NCBI GenBank assembly: GCA_945872015.1
Contig: CAMBYJ010000031.1
Location: 1 to 11,612, forward strand
Direction of reading: 5' to 3'
DNA: 11,612 nt
Source: Chitinophaga pinensis
Lineage (GTDB): Bacteria; Bacteroidota; Bacteroidia; AKYH767-A; OLB10
Shown: positions 1 to 7,871 of the stretch, in pieces
Numbering within the stretch: position 1 is the stretch's first letter
Layout: the number at the start of each line of letters is the position of its first letter
The notes under the pieces: model-generated
Databases searched by the model: none
Told to the model about the DNA's origin: nothing
Seen by the model: the letters and a program-made list of their open reading frames with translations, nothing else
Program-made: the position numbers and the translations under genes

Positions 1-733
1 CAGTCGCAGTGTCGAGGATAGGGCCTCCGCCACTGCCATCTAATAAAACAGTTGCATTTTGAGTAGTAGAATTTCCACCTGTTGGAGTTCCATCAAACCA
101 TGTCCACTCATAGTTAGCAAAACCTGGATCAGCAGTTAACTGAAATGCCGCAGGTTTACAAGCAATTAGTGGTGTTAGAGGAGTTAGTACCGGTTGATAT
201 CCATTGTCGAAAACATTGACATCTATAGATGCACTAGCTGAATAATTACATCCGTTTGCATTAGTAGAAGTCGTTAATACGTAAGTACCTGACTGACTAG
301 CCCAAATATTTGGTGTTGTCTGTCCTGAATTCCACGAATAATCGTAATAAGGTCTTCTGTATTTACCAATTAATCTCACTGAATCTCCAGGGCAAACACT
401 TAGGTCGCCAAGTGCAGTAATAAATGGACGAGGTTCTTTAATAACAGTGTAGGGCACAAGATCACTTGAAACCTGGCGAACGCCATTGTACAAAGTAGTT
501 CCAGTTACACGGACGCGATACTGACCTCCTTGTGTAACAGTGATTGATGGATTCGTTTCACCATTAGACCATAAATAACTGAAGGGACCAGTCATGCCAG
601 ATGTTACGGCAGTTAGAACTGTTCCATCACATACAGTAGGGCCTGCCGGAGAAATAGACACACTTGCGTTTTGAGCATGAGCTTCGAAAACGAATGTCGC
701 TGTTAGAATAAATAGTAGTGATTTAAGATTCAT
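1..733 (-). CDS. Secreted Ig/PKD-like repeat surface protein, 3' end off window (tandem paralog)
   Basis: An open frame runs from the ATG at 733 to the left edge without a stop; 244 codons are visible. Residues 1-20 form a Sec signal peptide (MNLKSLLFILTATFVFEAHA) with likely cleavage before QNASVSIS. The mature part holds Ig/PKD-like modules recognisable by the pattern Y-x-W-x-x-G ... G-x-Y-x-V and paired Cys residues (VCDG, VCPGDS, ACKP). Aligned by eye without gaps to the neighbouring 939-2342 product, about 163 of 224 mature residues are identical: 89% over the first 81 and about 64% after that. The copies are therefore tandem paralogs. By analogy, the missing C-terminus probably carries a T9SS sorting domain, and the protein is probably exported to the cell surface or medium. 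Ligand or function is unknown; adhesin-like is only a guess. The gene is separated from its paralog by a terminator and probably has its own promoter. Confidence 0.85.
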   Translation of the reverse strand, partial: MNLKSLLFILTATFVFEAHAQNASVSISPAGPTVCDGTVLTAVTSGMTGPFSYLWSNGETNPSITVTQGGQYRVRVTGTTLYNGVRQVSSDLVPYTVIKEPRPFITALGDLSVCPGDSVRLIGKYRRPYYDYSWNSGQTTPNIWASQSGTYVLTTSTNANGCNYSASASIDVNVFDNGYQPVLTPLTPLIACKPAAFQLTADPGFANYEWTWFDGTPTGGNSTTQNATVLLDGSGGGPILDTAT

Positions 734-786
734 AAAAATAGTTATTAGTATTTTATTGTTTTAACGGTTATTTCGTTATATATAAG

Positions 787-794
787 CAAAAGTA
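787..794 (-). promoter_or_regulatory. Possible -7 box for the left-edge surface-protein gene
   Basis: The minus strand reads TACTTTTG, matching the Bacteroidota -7 consensus TAnnTTTG, 54 bases before the ATG at 733. No good -33 TTTG lies about 19 bases upstream; the only TTTG (807-804) is too close. An AT-rich TATATA stretch lies just downstream. This is a weak call. Confidence 0.25.
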
Positions 795-878
795 CTCGGA
801 TGCCAAATTGTTTTATTACACTTTTAATAATTTAAATTGCATCTTTTAAATATTGATTTGTTAACAACTGCAAGAGTT

Positions 879-914
879 TTTAAAATAAAACAGAGAACTA
901 TAAAGTTCCCTGTT
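879..914 (-). terminator. Rho-independent terminator of the complete surface-protein gene
   Basis: An 11-bp stem (889-899 with 904-914) encloses the 4-base loop at 900-903. Read on the minus strand all 11 positions pair, one of them as G-U, and the stem runs into UUUUAUUUU. On the plus strand the same pair would be an A-C mismatch, so the structure suits minus-strand termination. It begins 24 bases after the stop codon at 939. It should insulate the left-edge paralog from readthrough. Confidence 0.8.
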
Positions 915-938
915 TCGTTTTATTTAACAAATGTTTTA

Positions 939-2342
939 TTAGTTTGTTTTTAAAATTCTTGTAACATTTTTAAACTCACCTTGCTGAACAGTAACCATAT
1001 AAATTCCGTTCATTAAGTTTTTACCAAATTGAACTGTGTTTTGACTTCCATCAAAATTAAACATATCAATTGTTCTTCCACTTAGATCGGTAATTGTAAC
1101 TATAGCAGGTGTATCATTTACGCTATTGTTTAATACAAGGTTGAATTCTGAGCTTGACGGATTCGGGTAGATTTGAGCATCAACTACAGAACCATCTAAT
1201 CTTTCGGCATATGATAAAGTAGTGTGATTTGGACGTAAAGTAGCGATACCAATTTGACAAGGATTACCATAACAATATCCGATACCATCAATCACCGGAC
1301 GAACACGAACATTGTAGAAATTCGAAACTTGTAATGCTGGCGTTACATCAGCGAAACGACACCATTGATCATTCGAAATGTGTGTCCAAGTAACTCCTGG
1401 GTTTCCTGTTTCTTCAAATTCAAATTCATATTGAGGAGTTGATAAAAACGGAAGAACAACGTCACATTTGATGCTGTCATTACTGTTAAAATTAAAAATG
1501 CCACAATCTTGACTTCTTAAGCTGATTTGACGAATTGAACGAACAACTGTACCTGCAGAAGTAAATGAACATGATCCATTTAATTGAACTGTCAAATAAA
1601 CAGTTGCAGTATCTAATACTGCTCCACCAAGACTTCCATCCATTAAAACAGAAACAGACTGATTTGATGATGAGCCACCTGATGGGCTGCCGTCATACCA
1701 ATTCCAAGCATAACTAGAAAATCCAGCGTCTGCGCTTAAATCCACATAACCAGGTTTGCAAACTGTTAAAGATGTTAAAGCATTCACTGCTGGCTGATAA
1801 CCAACATCATAAACGTTGATATCGACTAAAGCACTCGCTGAATAATTACATCCGCCAGCATTAGTTGATGTTGTTAAAACATAAGTACCTGACTGACTCG
1901 CGAAAATAGTAGGATTTGTTTGTCCTGTATTCCATGAGTAGTTATAGTAAGGTCTTCTAAATTTACCAACTAATTTAACTGAGTCTCCTGGGCAAACATT
2001 TGTGCTGCCTTGAACTGAAATAGTTGGTTGCGGTTCTTTGATTACAGTGTATGGTACAAGCGCACTTGAAACCTGGCGTACGCCATTATACAATGTTGTT
2101 CCAGTAACACGTACACGATATTGTCCACCTCTCGTAATTACAATTGAGGGTGTTGTAGCTCCATTTGACCATAAATAAGCGAATGGTCCAGTCATGCCAG
2201 AGGTGTTTGCCGTTAGTATTGTTCCATCGCATACTGTAGGGCCTGCAGGTGAGATAGATACTGAAGCATTCTGTGCATTTACATTCGTTACAAATAGTAA
2301 CAATAATGCGCCAATGCAGTTAAAAGTAAATGATTTGGTCAT
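939..2342 (-). CDS. T9SS-exported Ig/PKD-like repeat surface protein
   Basis: This 467-residue protein is predicted to be secreted. Residues 1-23 are a signal peptide with a Leu-rich core and a likely A23-Q24 cleavage. Three Ig/PKD-like modules follow (about 27-102, 106-180 and 186-275), each with an early Cys and a Y-x-W motif (YLW at 56-58, YSW at 135-137, YAW at 211-213). A fourth beta-rich region (about 276-370) ends in YNVRVRPV...YCYGNPCQIG, resembling regions just before sorting domains in other Bacteroidota secreted proteins. The last 78 residues (390-467) fit a T9SS type A C-terminal sorting domain: IYPNPSSSEF at the start, LSGR and GIYMV in the middle, and a basic tail RILKTN. No catalytic motif is visible, so enzyme activity is unlikely. 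A structural or adhesive surface role is inference. The gene is divergent from the sensor-kinase operon and is a tandem paralog of the left-edge gene. Confidence 0.9.
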   Translation of the reverse strand: MTKSFTFNCIGALLLLFVTNVNAQNASVSISPAGPTVCDGTILTANTSGMTGPFAYLWSNGATTPSIVITRGGQYRVRVTGTTLYNGVRQVSSALVPYTVIKEPQPTISVQGSTNVCPGDSVKLVGKFRRPYYNYSWNTGQTNPTIFASQSGTYVLTTSTNAGGCNYSASALVDINVYDVGYQPAVNALTSLTVCKPGYVDLSADAGFSSYAWNWYDGSPSGGSSSNQSVSVLMDGSLGGAVLDTATVYLTVQLNGSCSFTSAGTVVRSIRQISLRSQDCGIFNFNSNDSIKCDVVLPFLSTPQYEFEFEETGNPGVTWTHISNDQWCRFADVTPALQVSNFYNVRVRPVIDGIGYCYGNPCQIGIATLRPNHTTLSYAERLDGSVVDAQIYPNPSSSEFNLVLNNSVNDTPAIVTITDLSGRTIDMFNFDGSQNTVQFGKNLMNGIYMVTVQQGEFKNVTRILKTN

Positions 2343-2385
2343 AGGGTTTTTGTTTTAAATTTAAGACTATACAATTATATGGTAA

Positions 2386-2416
2386 CAAATTTACGGAATG
2401 CTTTTTTGGAAGTAAA
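2386..2416 (-). promoter_or_regulatory. Candidate Bacteroidota promoter for the complete surface-protein gene
   Basis: On the minus strand, TAAATTTG (2393-2386) matches TAnnTTTG exactly. TTTA (2416-2413) lies exactly 19 bases upstream, one base off the -33 consensus TTTG. Transcription would start about 35-40 bases before the ATG at 2342. Motif and spacing support the call; nothing else does. Confidence 0.45.
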
Positions 2417-2491
2417 GAAAAATTCAATGTTTTTTGCCTTTTATACACATAAGTGGTGTTAATAAAGGAAATGCTTGGGTGAATTTTAATG

Positions 2492-2521
2492 TTTCTTAAT
2501 TTAATTGAAACTCTATTTTTA
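2492..2521 (+). promoter_or_regulatory. Possible promoter of the sensor kinase operon
   Basis: TATTTTTA (2514-2521) differs from TAnnTTTG at the last base, and TTTC (2492-2495) lies 18 bases upstream in the -33 place. A start near 2528 would leave a very short leader before the ATG at 2543 and would exclude the ATG at 2489. This is a weak motif in an AT-rich region. Confidence 0.28.
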
Positions 2522-2542
2522 TATTCTCGAAGAAAGGGCTCA

Positions 2543-5500
2543 ATGTTGAAATTTGCCAAATGCTTAATTGTACTGTGTTTTGCATTCTCTGTTGTTTACG
2601 GACAACGGTTGAATGTGGTTAATTATAGTCAGAGTAATGGGTTGCCGGGTAATCAAATAAATGAAGTAATTCAAGATAGGAATGGATTAATTTGGATAGC
2701 TACAATGTCAGGGGTTGTCACATTCGACGGGAAAAATTTTTCTGTTCCGGATAATTGCCCTGACCTTGTAAATAATCCAATAAAGTCAATTTATCAGGAT
2801 TTGAAAGGGAATTTATGGTTTGGCTCAATAAGAAAGGGGTTGTTTAAGTTTTCTGGGACTAAACTTTCGGTTTTTAATACCGACAACGGATTGCCCAACG
2901 ATGTCATTAATGTTGTCAACGGGGATGGTAAAAATGGTGTTTGGGTAGGAACCAATGATGGACTTTCGCATTACGATGGAAAAGAATTTATTAATTATAC
3001 TGTTCGAGATGGCCTTCCAAGTAATATCGTTTTTGATATCCTCACTGATCAAAATGATAGGGTTTGGATAGCAACTGCAAATGGTGTTTCTGTTTTTATA
3101 AATAATAAGTTTATTAATTATTCTTCGGGAGTGGCAGGATTTAATAGCAATATCGTTTATTGTGTGGAACAATTAAATAAAGATGAATTTGCATTCGGGA
3201 CATACGATGGATTGTCCGTTTTAAAAGGTGATAAGTTTTATAATTATAATAGTAGTAACGGAATACCTAATGATAGAGTCGAGTCATTATTAAAAGATGA
3301 TGATGGAGTTCTTTGGATTGGAACATATGGTGGTGGGCTTTCCAAAAAAATAGGTGAACAATTTGAAGTTGTAAGACTAGGTGAGAGCGTAAATAGTAAA
3401 ATTATAACATCATTATTAAACGATCGAGAAGGTAATTTCTGGGTTGGTACTTGGATGGGTATATATAAATATGATAATAACAGATTTGTTACCTATAACG
3501 CAGAAGATGGCTTGGCAAGTAATAATATTCTTTCAGTATTTTATGATTCTAATACAAGCCAGGTTTTATTAGGTACGCTTGCCGGTGGACTTAATATCAT
3601 AAAAGCTAGTAATGTACTATCGACAACATTAGTTGGTAACAGTGTTTGGTCAATTGAAAGAGAAAATACATCCTCTTTTTGGTTAGGCACAACCAATGGT
3701 CCTGTATTATATGATATTTATCTGAATAAGTTTGAGAGTCCCATTACAGAGCTGCAAAATACAATTGTGTACGCAATTAAAAAATCAAGTTCAGGTGCCG
3801 TCTATTTTGGAACGGATAAAGGTTTGTATAAATATTTCGGGCGGCAGCTAACATTGATAAATGCCCGCAATGGATTAAAAAACGAAAATGTTAGGACCAT
3901 TTATGAGGATGAAAATAATGTGATTTGGGTTGGTACTATGAAAGGAGTGTTTCAACTTAATAATGATGTTGCAACTTCTTTTAATGATTTATTTAATTTG
4001 AAAAGCACACCAATCACTTCTATTATTAGCGATGGAAAGGGCTCTGTAATAATTGGTGGTTATGATTTAGGTTTAATTGTTTTTAATAATGCAAGACCAG
4101 ATCAACAAAAATTATGGGTGTTAGATGCTAATAATGGACTTTCAAACAGTAAAGTTCTTTTTACATTGTTCGATAAGGATCAGTTTCTTTGGATTGGTAC
4201 TACCGTAGGTGTCGATCGCTTAGATTGGAAATCGTATACAAAAAGTGCAAAAGTAAATCTGCAACACATTAATAAGAGTAATGGTTATAATGGAGTTGAA
4301 ACAAATGCTGCAATACAAGATAATCAAGGATATATTTGGATGGGTTCTGTTAATGGAGCTATTCGTTTTAATCCCTCTACAGGATTTATTAAAACTTATC
4401 TTCCTACTTTATCACTTTCTAAGGTGCAGCTATTTTTTGAAGATGTTGACTGGTCCAAAAAGAATTTTAATGTCAATTCTCATACAGGATTGCCTGTCGA
4501 TTTAATTCTTAATTACTCAGATAATAATTTGAATTTTGTTTGTAGTGGTGTATTTCTAACTGCACCTGAAGAGCTACGCTATCGCTATTTTTTAGATGGT
4601 TTTGATGAGAATTGGTCGCCATTAACAAAATCAAATTTTGCAAATTATTCTAATATACCGCCAGGTAAATATACTTTTAAAGTACAGGCTACGGCTAACG
4701 GGTACGACTATACGATGCCTGTTACTTTTTCTTTTGAGATAAAAGCACCTTATTATAAAACCATTTGGGCATATTTATTTTATATTATTACAATATCTTC
4801 AATAGTTGTATTATGGTATCGCTATCGTACTCGAGCACTTAGAATTGCTAAAGAAATTTTAGAAGATAAAGTGGAAGATAGAACGAAAGAATTACAAGTG
4901 AAGAATGTTGAGCTCGAAAAATTATCGTTGGTGGCATCAGAAACAGATAATGCAATTATGATTTTTGACGCTGATAAACAACTCGAATGGGTAAATGCAG
5001 GTTTTGAAAAGCTGACGGAATTTACTTTAGAGGAGTATAGAAAAAACCGAGGCGTTTCGTTAGATGAAATTTCATCTAATAAAGACGTGCCTGTTTTTAT
5101 TAATGATATCATCAATGAAAAAAAATCGATTGTTTACGAGTCTGAAATATTAAGTAAGTCGGGCAAGCACTATTGGCTTTCTTCTACTTTAACTCCCATA
5201 TTTGATGGAGATGGCAAGTTGAAAAATATTGTTGTGATTGAAACGGATATCACACTTCGTAAAAAAATGGAAGAGCAAATTAAGGCTGCATTAGAAGAAA
5301 AGGGTTTATTGCTCCGCGAAATTCACCACCGTGTAAAAAATAATCTTCAGATAATAATCAGTTTGTTTAATTTACAAACCAGTTATATCGATGATGATAA
5401 AGCTTATCAGGCGTTAAAAGAAGGTCAGGATCGAATTAAAAGTATGGCTCTTATTCATGAACGTTTTTATCAGTCAGATGGTATTTCTAAAATCGACTTC

Positions 5501-5911
5501 GATGATTATTCCCGTAAGCTAATCGAATATCTTTATTCTTCATTTAAAATAAATCCAAGTTCAATTGTTGTAGATATTAAAATTGAGAATGTACGTCTTG
5601 ATATAGATACAGCTGTGCCATGTGGATTAATCATTAATGAAATTGTTTCAAATGCATTTAAACATGCATTTAGAGATAAAGAAAAAGGGCATATTGACAT
5701 TTTATTAAAGAATGCAATTGATGGAGAATACTATCTGGAAATAAAAGATGATGGTATTGGTATGCCAACTGATTTTAAGTTAGAATCAGCGGACTCGCTC
5801 GGGTTTCAACTTATTCAGGCATTGTCGGATCAGTTGGATGGTAAATTGGAATTGTTAACTTCGCCGAATAACGGCTTAACTTATAAACTGAATTTTAAAA
5901 ACATTAGCTAA
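2543..5911 (+). CDS. Two-component propeller sensor histidine kinase (Reg_prop, Y_Y_Y, PAS, HisKA_2, HATPase)
   Basis: A membrane sensor kinase of 1122 residues. An in-frame ATG exists at 2489, but the one at 2543 gives a clean signal peptide (MLKFAKCLIVLCFAFSVVYG) and follows an AGAAAGGG purine run. Fourteen Reg_prop blades occupy about residues 25-650, each marked by a variant of W-I/V-G-T (IWIATMSG, LWFGS, VWVGTNDG and so on), enough for two seven-bladed propellers. A Y_Y_Y domain (about 657-737, YRYFLDGFDENW) leads to one membrane span (about 741-762), a charged helix, a PAS domain (about 797-912) and a HisKA_2 kinase core. The phospho-acceptor is probably H929 in EIHHRVKNNLQ. ATP-binding motifs are the N box NEIVSNAFKH (from N1032), DDGIGMP (1069-1075) and a later LGFQL. 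The extracytoplasmic propellers should sense a ligand and signal to the response regulator encoded 9 bases downstream. It has no fused receiver or AraC domain, unlike Bacteroides hybrid systems. The ligand is unknown. Confidence 0.92.
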   Translation: MLKFAKCLIVLCFAFSVVYGQRLNVVNYSQSNGLPGNQINEVIQDRNGLIWIATMSGVVTFDGKNFSVPDNCPDLVNNPIKSIYQDLKGNLWFGSIRKGLFKFSGTKLSVFNTDNGLPNDVINVVNGDGKNGVWVGTNDGLSHYDGKEFINYTVRDGLPSNIVFDILTDQNDRVWIATANGVSVFINNKFINYSSGVAGFNSNIVYCVEQLNKDEFAFGTYDGLSVLKGDKFYNYNSSNGIPNDRVESLLKDDDGVLWIGTYGGGLSKKIGEQFEVVRLGESVNSKIITSLLNDREGNFWVGTWMGIYKYDNNRFVTYNAEDGLASNNILSVFYDSNTSQVLLGTLAGGLNIIKASNVLSTTLVGNSVWSIERENTSSFWLGTTNGPVLYDIYLNKFESPITELQNTIVYAIKKSSSGAVYFGTDKGLYKYFGRQLTLINARNGLKNENVRTIYEDENNVIWVGTMKGVFQLNNDVATSFNDLFNLKSTPITSIISDGKGSVIIGGYDLGLIVFNNARPDQQKLWVLDANNGLSNSKVLFTLFDKDQFLWIGTTVGVDRLDWKSYTKSAKVNLQHINKSNGYNGVETNAAIQDNQGYIWMGSVNGAIRFNPSTGFIKTYLPTLSLSKVQLFFEDVDWSKKNFNVNSHTGLPVDLILNYSDNNLNFVCSGVFLTAPEELRYRYFLDGFDENWSPLTKSNFANYSNIPPGKYTFKVQATANGYDYTMPVTFSFEIKAPYYKTIWAYLFYIITISSIVVLWYRYRTRALRIAKEILEDKVEDRTKELQVKNVELEKLSLVASETDNAIMIFDADKQLEWVNAGFEKLTEFTLEEYRKNRGVSLDEISSNKDVPVFINDIINEKKSIVYESEILSKSGKHYWLSSTLTPIFDGDGKLKNIVVIETDITLRKKMEEQIKAALEEKGLLLREIHHRVKNNLQIIISLFNLQTSYIDDDKAYQALKEGQDRIKSMALIHERFYQSDGISKIDFDDYSRKLIEYLYSSFKINPSSIVVDIKIENVRLDIDTAVPCGLIINEIVSNAFKHAFRDKEKGHIDILLKNAIDGEYYLEIKDDGIGMPTDFKLESADSLGFQLIQALSDQLDGKLELLTSPNNGLTYKLNFKNIS

Positions 5912-5920
5912 TACTATACT

Positions 5921-7051
5921 ATGAGCAAAACCAGAATTCTTGTTGTTGAAGACGAAAGCATCGTTGCTAAAGATATTCAACGTACTCTTGAAAAGTTAGG
6001 ATATGAAGTACCTGCAACTGCATCTTCTGCTGAATCAGCATTTCAAAAGTTAGAGGAGGTGGAGCCAGACCTGGTTTTTTTAGATATTAAGTTAAAAGGA
6101 GAACAAGATGGAGTGCATATCGCAGAGCATATCAAAGACCGTTACGATATACCTGTTATTTTTCTTACTTCGTTTGTTGATCAGGATACGATTGATAGAG
6201 CTAAAGTAACGGAGCCTTATGGTTATCTTGTTAAGCCATTCAATGAAGGAGATCTTAAAACTACTGTTGAAATGGCACTATTTAAGTTCTCAAAAGACAG
6301 AGAGCTTAGGTTGTCAGAGCAGCGACTGTCGAATGCTCTAGGTAAAATTGAAAATGCTGTTTTTGTAACTGATCAGGATTTACGTTTAAATTACATCAAT
6401 GAAAAGGCCCTTGCTATTTGTGGTGGATTAAGTGGTATAGATTCAGTAGGCCTAGATATTTATTCGCTAATTGGAATAGAAAAGGAGGGAGGTGTTAGTA
6501 TTTCGAAGGAAGATTTAAAAAGCACGGTGGTTAGAGATAATGTACTTTCGTTATCCAATGCATATGTTATAATTAAAAAAGACAATAGTAATATTCCTTG
6601 CAACTTCACTGCGTCCGCTGTGCGCGATGAAAAAGATAATTTTTTAGGAGTAGCAGTTGTTGTTACTGATGCAAGTGAGTCAAACACTCCTGCAACAAAT
6701 CAGGCGAATCCTTCTACGGTAATGGATAATCAAGTCGTGCAAAATTCATTCTTTGTGAAGAAAGGATCGATGCTCGTTAAAGTTTATTTAGATAATGTGC
6801 AATGGATTCAAGCAATGGATAATTATGTAATTATTCAAACTAATACTGATCAATTTATCATTCATTCAACAATGAAGGATGTTGAGATGAAATTACCTTC
6901 TTCTAAGTTCTTACGTGTACATCGTTCGTATATTATTCCGCTGGAAAAAATTACCGTGTTAGATGAAAATTCTGTATTGATCGGCGATAAAACAATTCCT
7001 ATTGGAAAGTCCTACAAAGATGTATTTATGTCGAGATTGAATTTCTTATAG
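5921..7051 (+). CDS. REC-PAS-LytTR response regulator
   Basis: A cytoplasmic transcription regulator of 376 residues, starting 9 bases after the kinase stop and so almost surely co-transcribed with it. The receiver domain (about 4-122) has all key residues: acidic pocket E10/D11, phospho-acceptor D55 in FLDIKL, T83 in FLTS, and K105 in VKPF. A PAS-like domain (about 133-250; AVFVTDQDLRLNYINEKA) follows a short helical linker. After a low-complexity linker, a LytTR DNA-binding domain fills about 277-376 (VYLDNVQWIQAMDNYVIIQT, FLRVHRSYII, IPIGKSYK). The PAS insertion makes it longer than a usual REC-LytTR regulator of about 240-250 residues and could add a second input or a dimer interface. Its targets are unknown. 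The divergent surface-protein genes are candidates by position only. Confidence 0.92.
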   Translation: MSKTRILVVEDESIVAKDIQRTLEKLGYEVPATASSAESAFQKLEEVEPDLVFLDIKLKGEQDGVHIAEHIKDRYDIPVIFLTSFVDQDTIDRAKVTEPYGYLVKPFNEGDLKTTVEMALFKFSKDRELRLSEQRLSNALGKIENAVFVTDQDLRLNYINEKALAICGGLSGIDSVGLDIYSLIGIEKEGGVSISKEDLKSTVVRDNVLSLSNAYVIIKKDNSNIPCNFTASAVRDEKDNFLGVAVVVTDASESNTPATNQANPSTVMDNQVVQNSFFVKKGSMLVKVYLDNVQWIQAMDNYVIIQTNTDQFIIHSTMKDVEMKLPSSKFLRVHRSYIIPLEKITVLDENSVLIGDKTIPIGKSYKDVFMSRLNFL

Positions 7052-7063
7052 TGATTTGATATA

Positions 7064-7101
7064 AAAAAAGAAACGCCCGGAGGTGAACTCTGGGCGTTTT
7101 T
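7064..7101. terminator. Bidirectional Rho-independent terminator between the regulator and yebC genes
   Basis: A near-perfect 12-bp stem (7071-7082 with 7088-7099, one G-T pair) encloses the loop GTGAA. It is flanked by an A-run (7064-7070) and a T-run (7097-7101). It gives a U-tail in both directions and sits between the stops of two convergent genes at 7051 and 7121, so it probably serves both. Confidence 0.88.
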
Positions 7102-7120
7102 AGTTTGTACTATTCTTTAA

Positions 7121-7837
7121 TTATTCTTCTTCGCGCATATTGTGAAATACGTTCTGCACGTCTTCATCTTCTTCAATCTTTTCAATCATCTTCATCACTT
7201 CTGCACGCTGCGCATCACTTACATCTGCATAAGTTGCAGGTATACGATCTAACTCTGCACTGATGATTGCAATTCCTTTTTCTTCTAATGCTTTTTGCAT
7301 CGGACCAAAATCAGAGAATGAAGTGTAAACAGCTACTTCGTTTTCATCAGATTCAAATTCTTCAGCACCAAAGTCAATTAATTCTAATTCTAAATCTTCT
7401 AATGTGCGAGTTCCTTTTTCAATTGTAAAAATTCCTTTGCGGTTAAAAATAAAATCCAATGACCCTGTTTTACCTAATGAACCCTCTGCACGATTGAAGT
7501 ACATACGGATATTCGCAACAGTTCGTGTGTTATTATCAGTTGCAGTTTCAACTAATACAGCTACACCATGTGGTGCATATCCTTCAAAGATTACTTCGTC
7601 CATTGCTTTTGCATCTTTCGCTGCTGCACGATGAATAGCTGCTTCCACACGATCCTTTGGCATGTTCAATGCTTTCGCATTTTGCATAACCATTCTTAAT
7701 CGTGGGTTTCCATCAGGACTAGATCCTCCTAATTTTACTGCGATAGCAATCTCTTTTCCGATGCGAGTAAATGCTCTTGCATTTTTTGCATTGTTTGCAA
7801 ATATTTTATGTTTCCTTTTTTCAAATGCGCGTCCCAT
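7121..7837 (-). CDS. yebC: YebC/PmpR/TACO1 family regulatory protein
   Basis: A full-length YebC-family cytoplasmic protein of 238 residues. Family motifs are visible: FTRIGKEIAIAVKLGG and NPRLRMVMQNAKALNMPKDRVEAAI in the N-terminal helical domain, then EGYAPHGVAVLVETATDNNTRTVANIR, GSLGKTGSLDF, and the later domains including DFGAEEFE and LDRIPATYADV. The N-terminus is MGRAFEKRK, the form seen in Bacteroidota, not the GHSKW form of proteobacterial members. The acidic tail (EKIEEDEDVQNVFHNM) is typical. Members have been described as DNA-binding regulators and, like mitochondrial TACO1, as translation factors that relieve stalling on proline runs; which applies here cannot be told from sequence. 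It lies 34 bases downstream of ychF on the same strand and may be co-transcribed with it. Confidence 0.95.
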   Translation of the reverse strand: MGRAFEKRKHKIFANNAKNARAFTRIGKEIAIAVKLGGSSPDGNPRLRMVMQNAKALNMPKDRVEAAIHRAAAKDAKAMDEVIFEGYAPHGVAVLVETATDNNTRTVANIRMYFNRAEGSLGKTGSLDFIFNRKGIFTIEKGTRTLEDLELELIDFGAEEFESDENEVAVYTSFSDFGPMQKALEEKGIAIISAELDRIPATYADVSDAQRAEVMKMIEKIEEDEDVQNVFHNMREEE

Positions 7838-7871
7838 AGTGAACTGAATTTATAAGGTTAAATATAATTGT

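Noticed and set aside
762..778. Short inverted repeat TAACG-7-CGTTA in the leader of the left-edge surface gene, and a LytTR-like ACCGTTAAA on the minus strand
   Set aside because: Five-base arms in AT-rich DNA are expected by chance, and no second LytTR half-site was found at the usual 12-13 base spacing.
2489..2542. Upstream in-frame ATG at 2489 as the start of the sensor kinase
   Set aside because: It would place 18 residues (including an RRK stretch) ahead of a clean signal peptide that begins at the ATG at 2543, which also has a purine-rich site 4 bases upstream.
2320..2559. 79-codon minus-strand frame overlapping the divergent intergenic region
   Set aside because: It overlaps the start of the surface-protein gene on the same strand in another frame and the start of the kinase gene on the other strand; its product is low-complexity without recognisable features.
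2600..4400. Regularly spaced similar segments in the kinase gene as a DNA repeat array
   Set aside because: They are the protein-level Reg_prop blades (W-I/V-G-T); the DNA itself is too diverged to be a repeat array or CRISPR.
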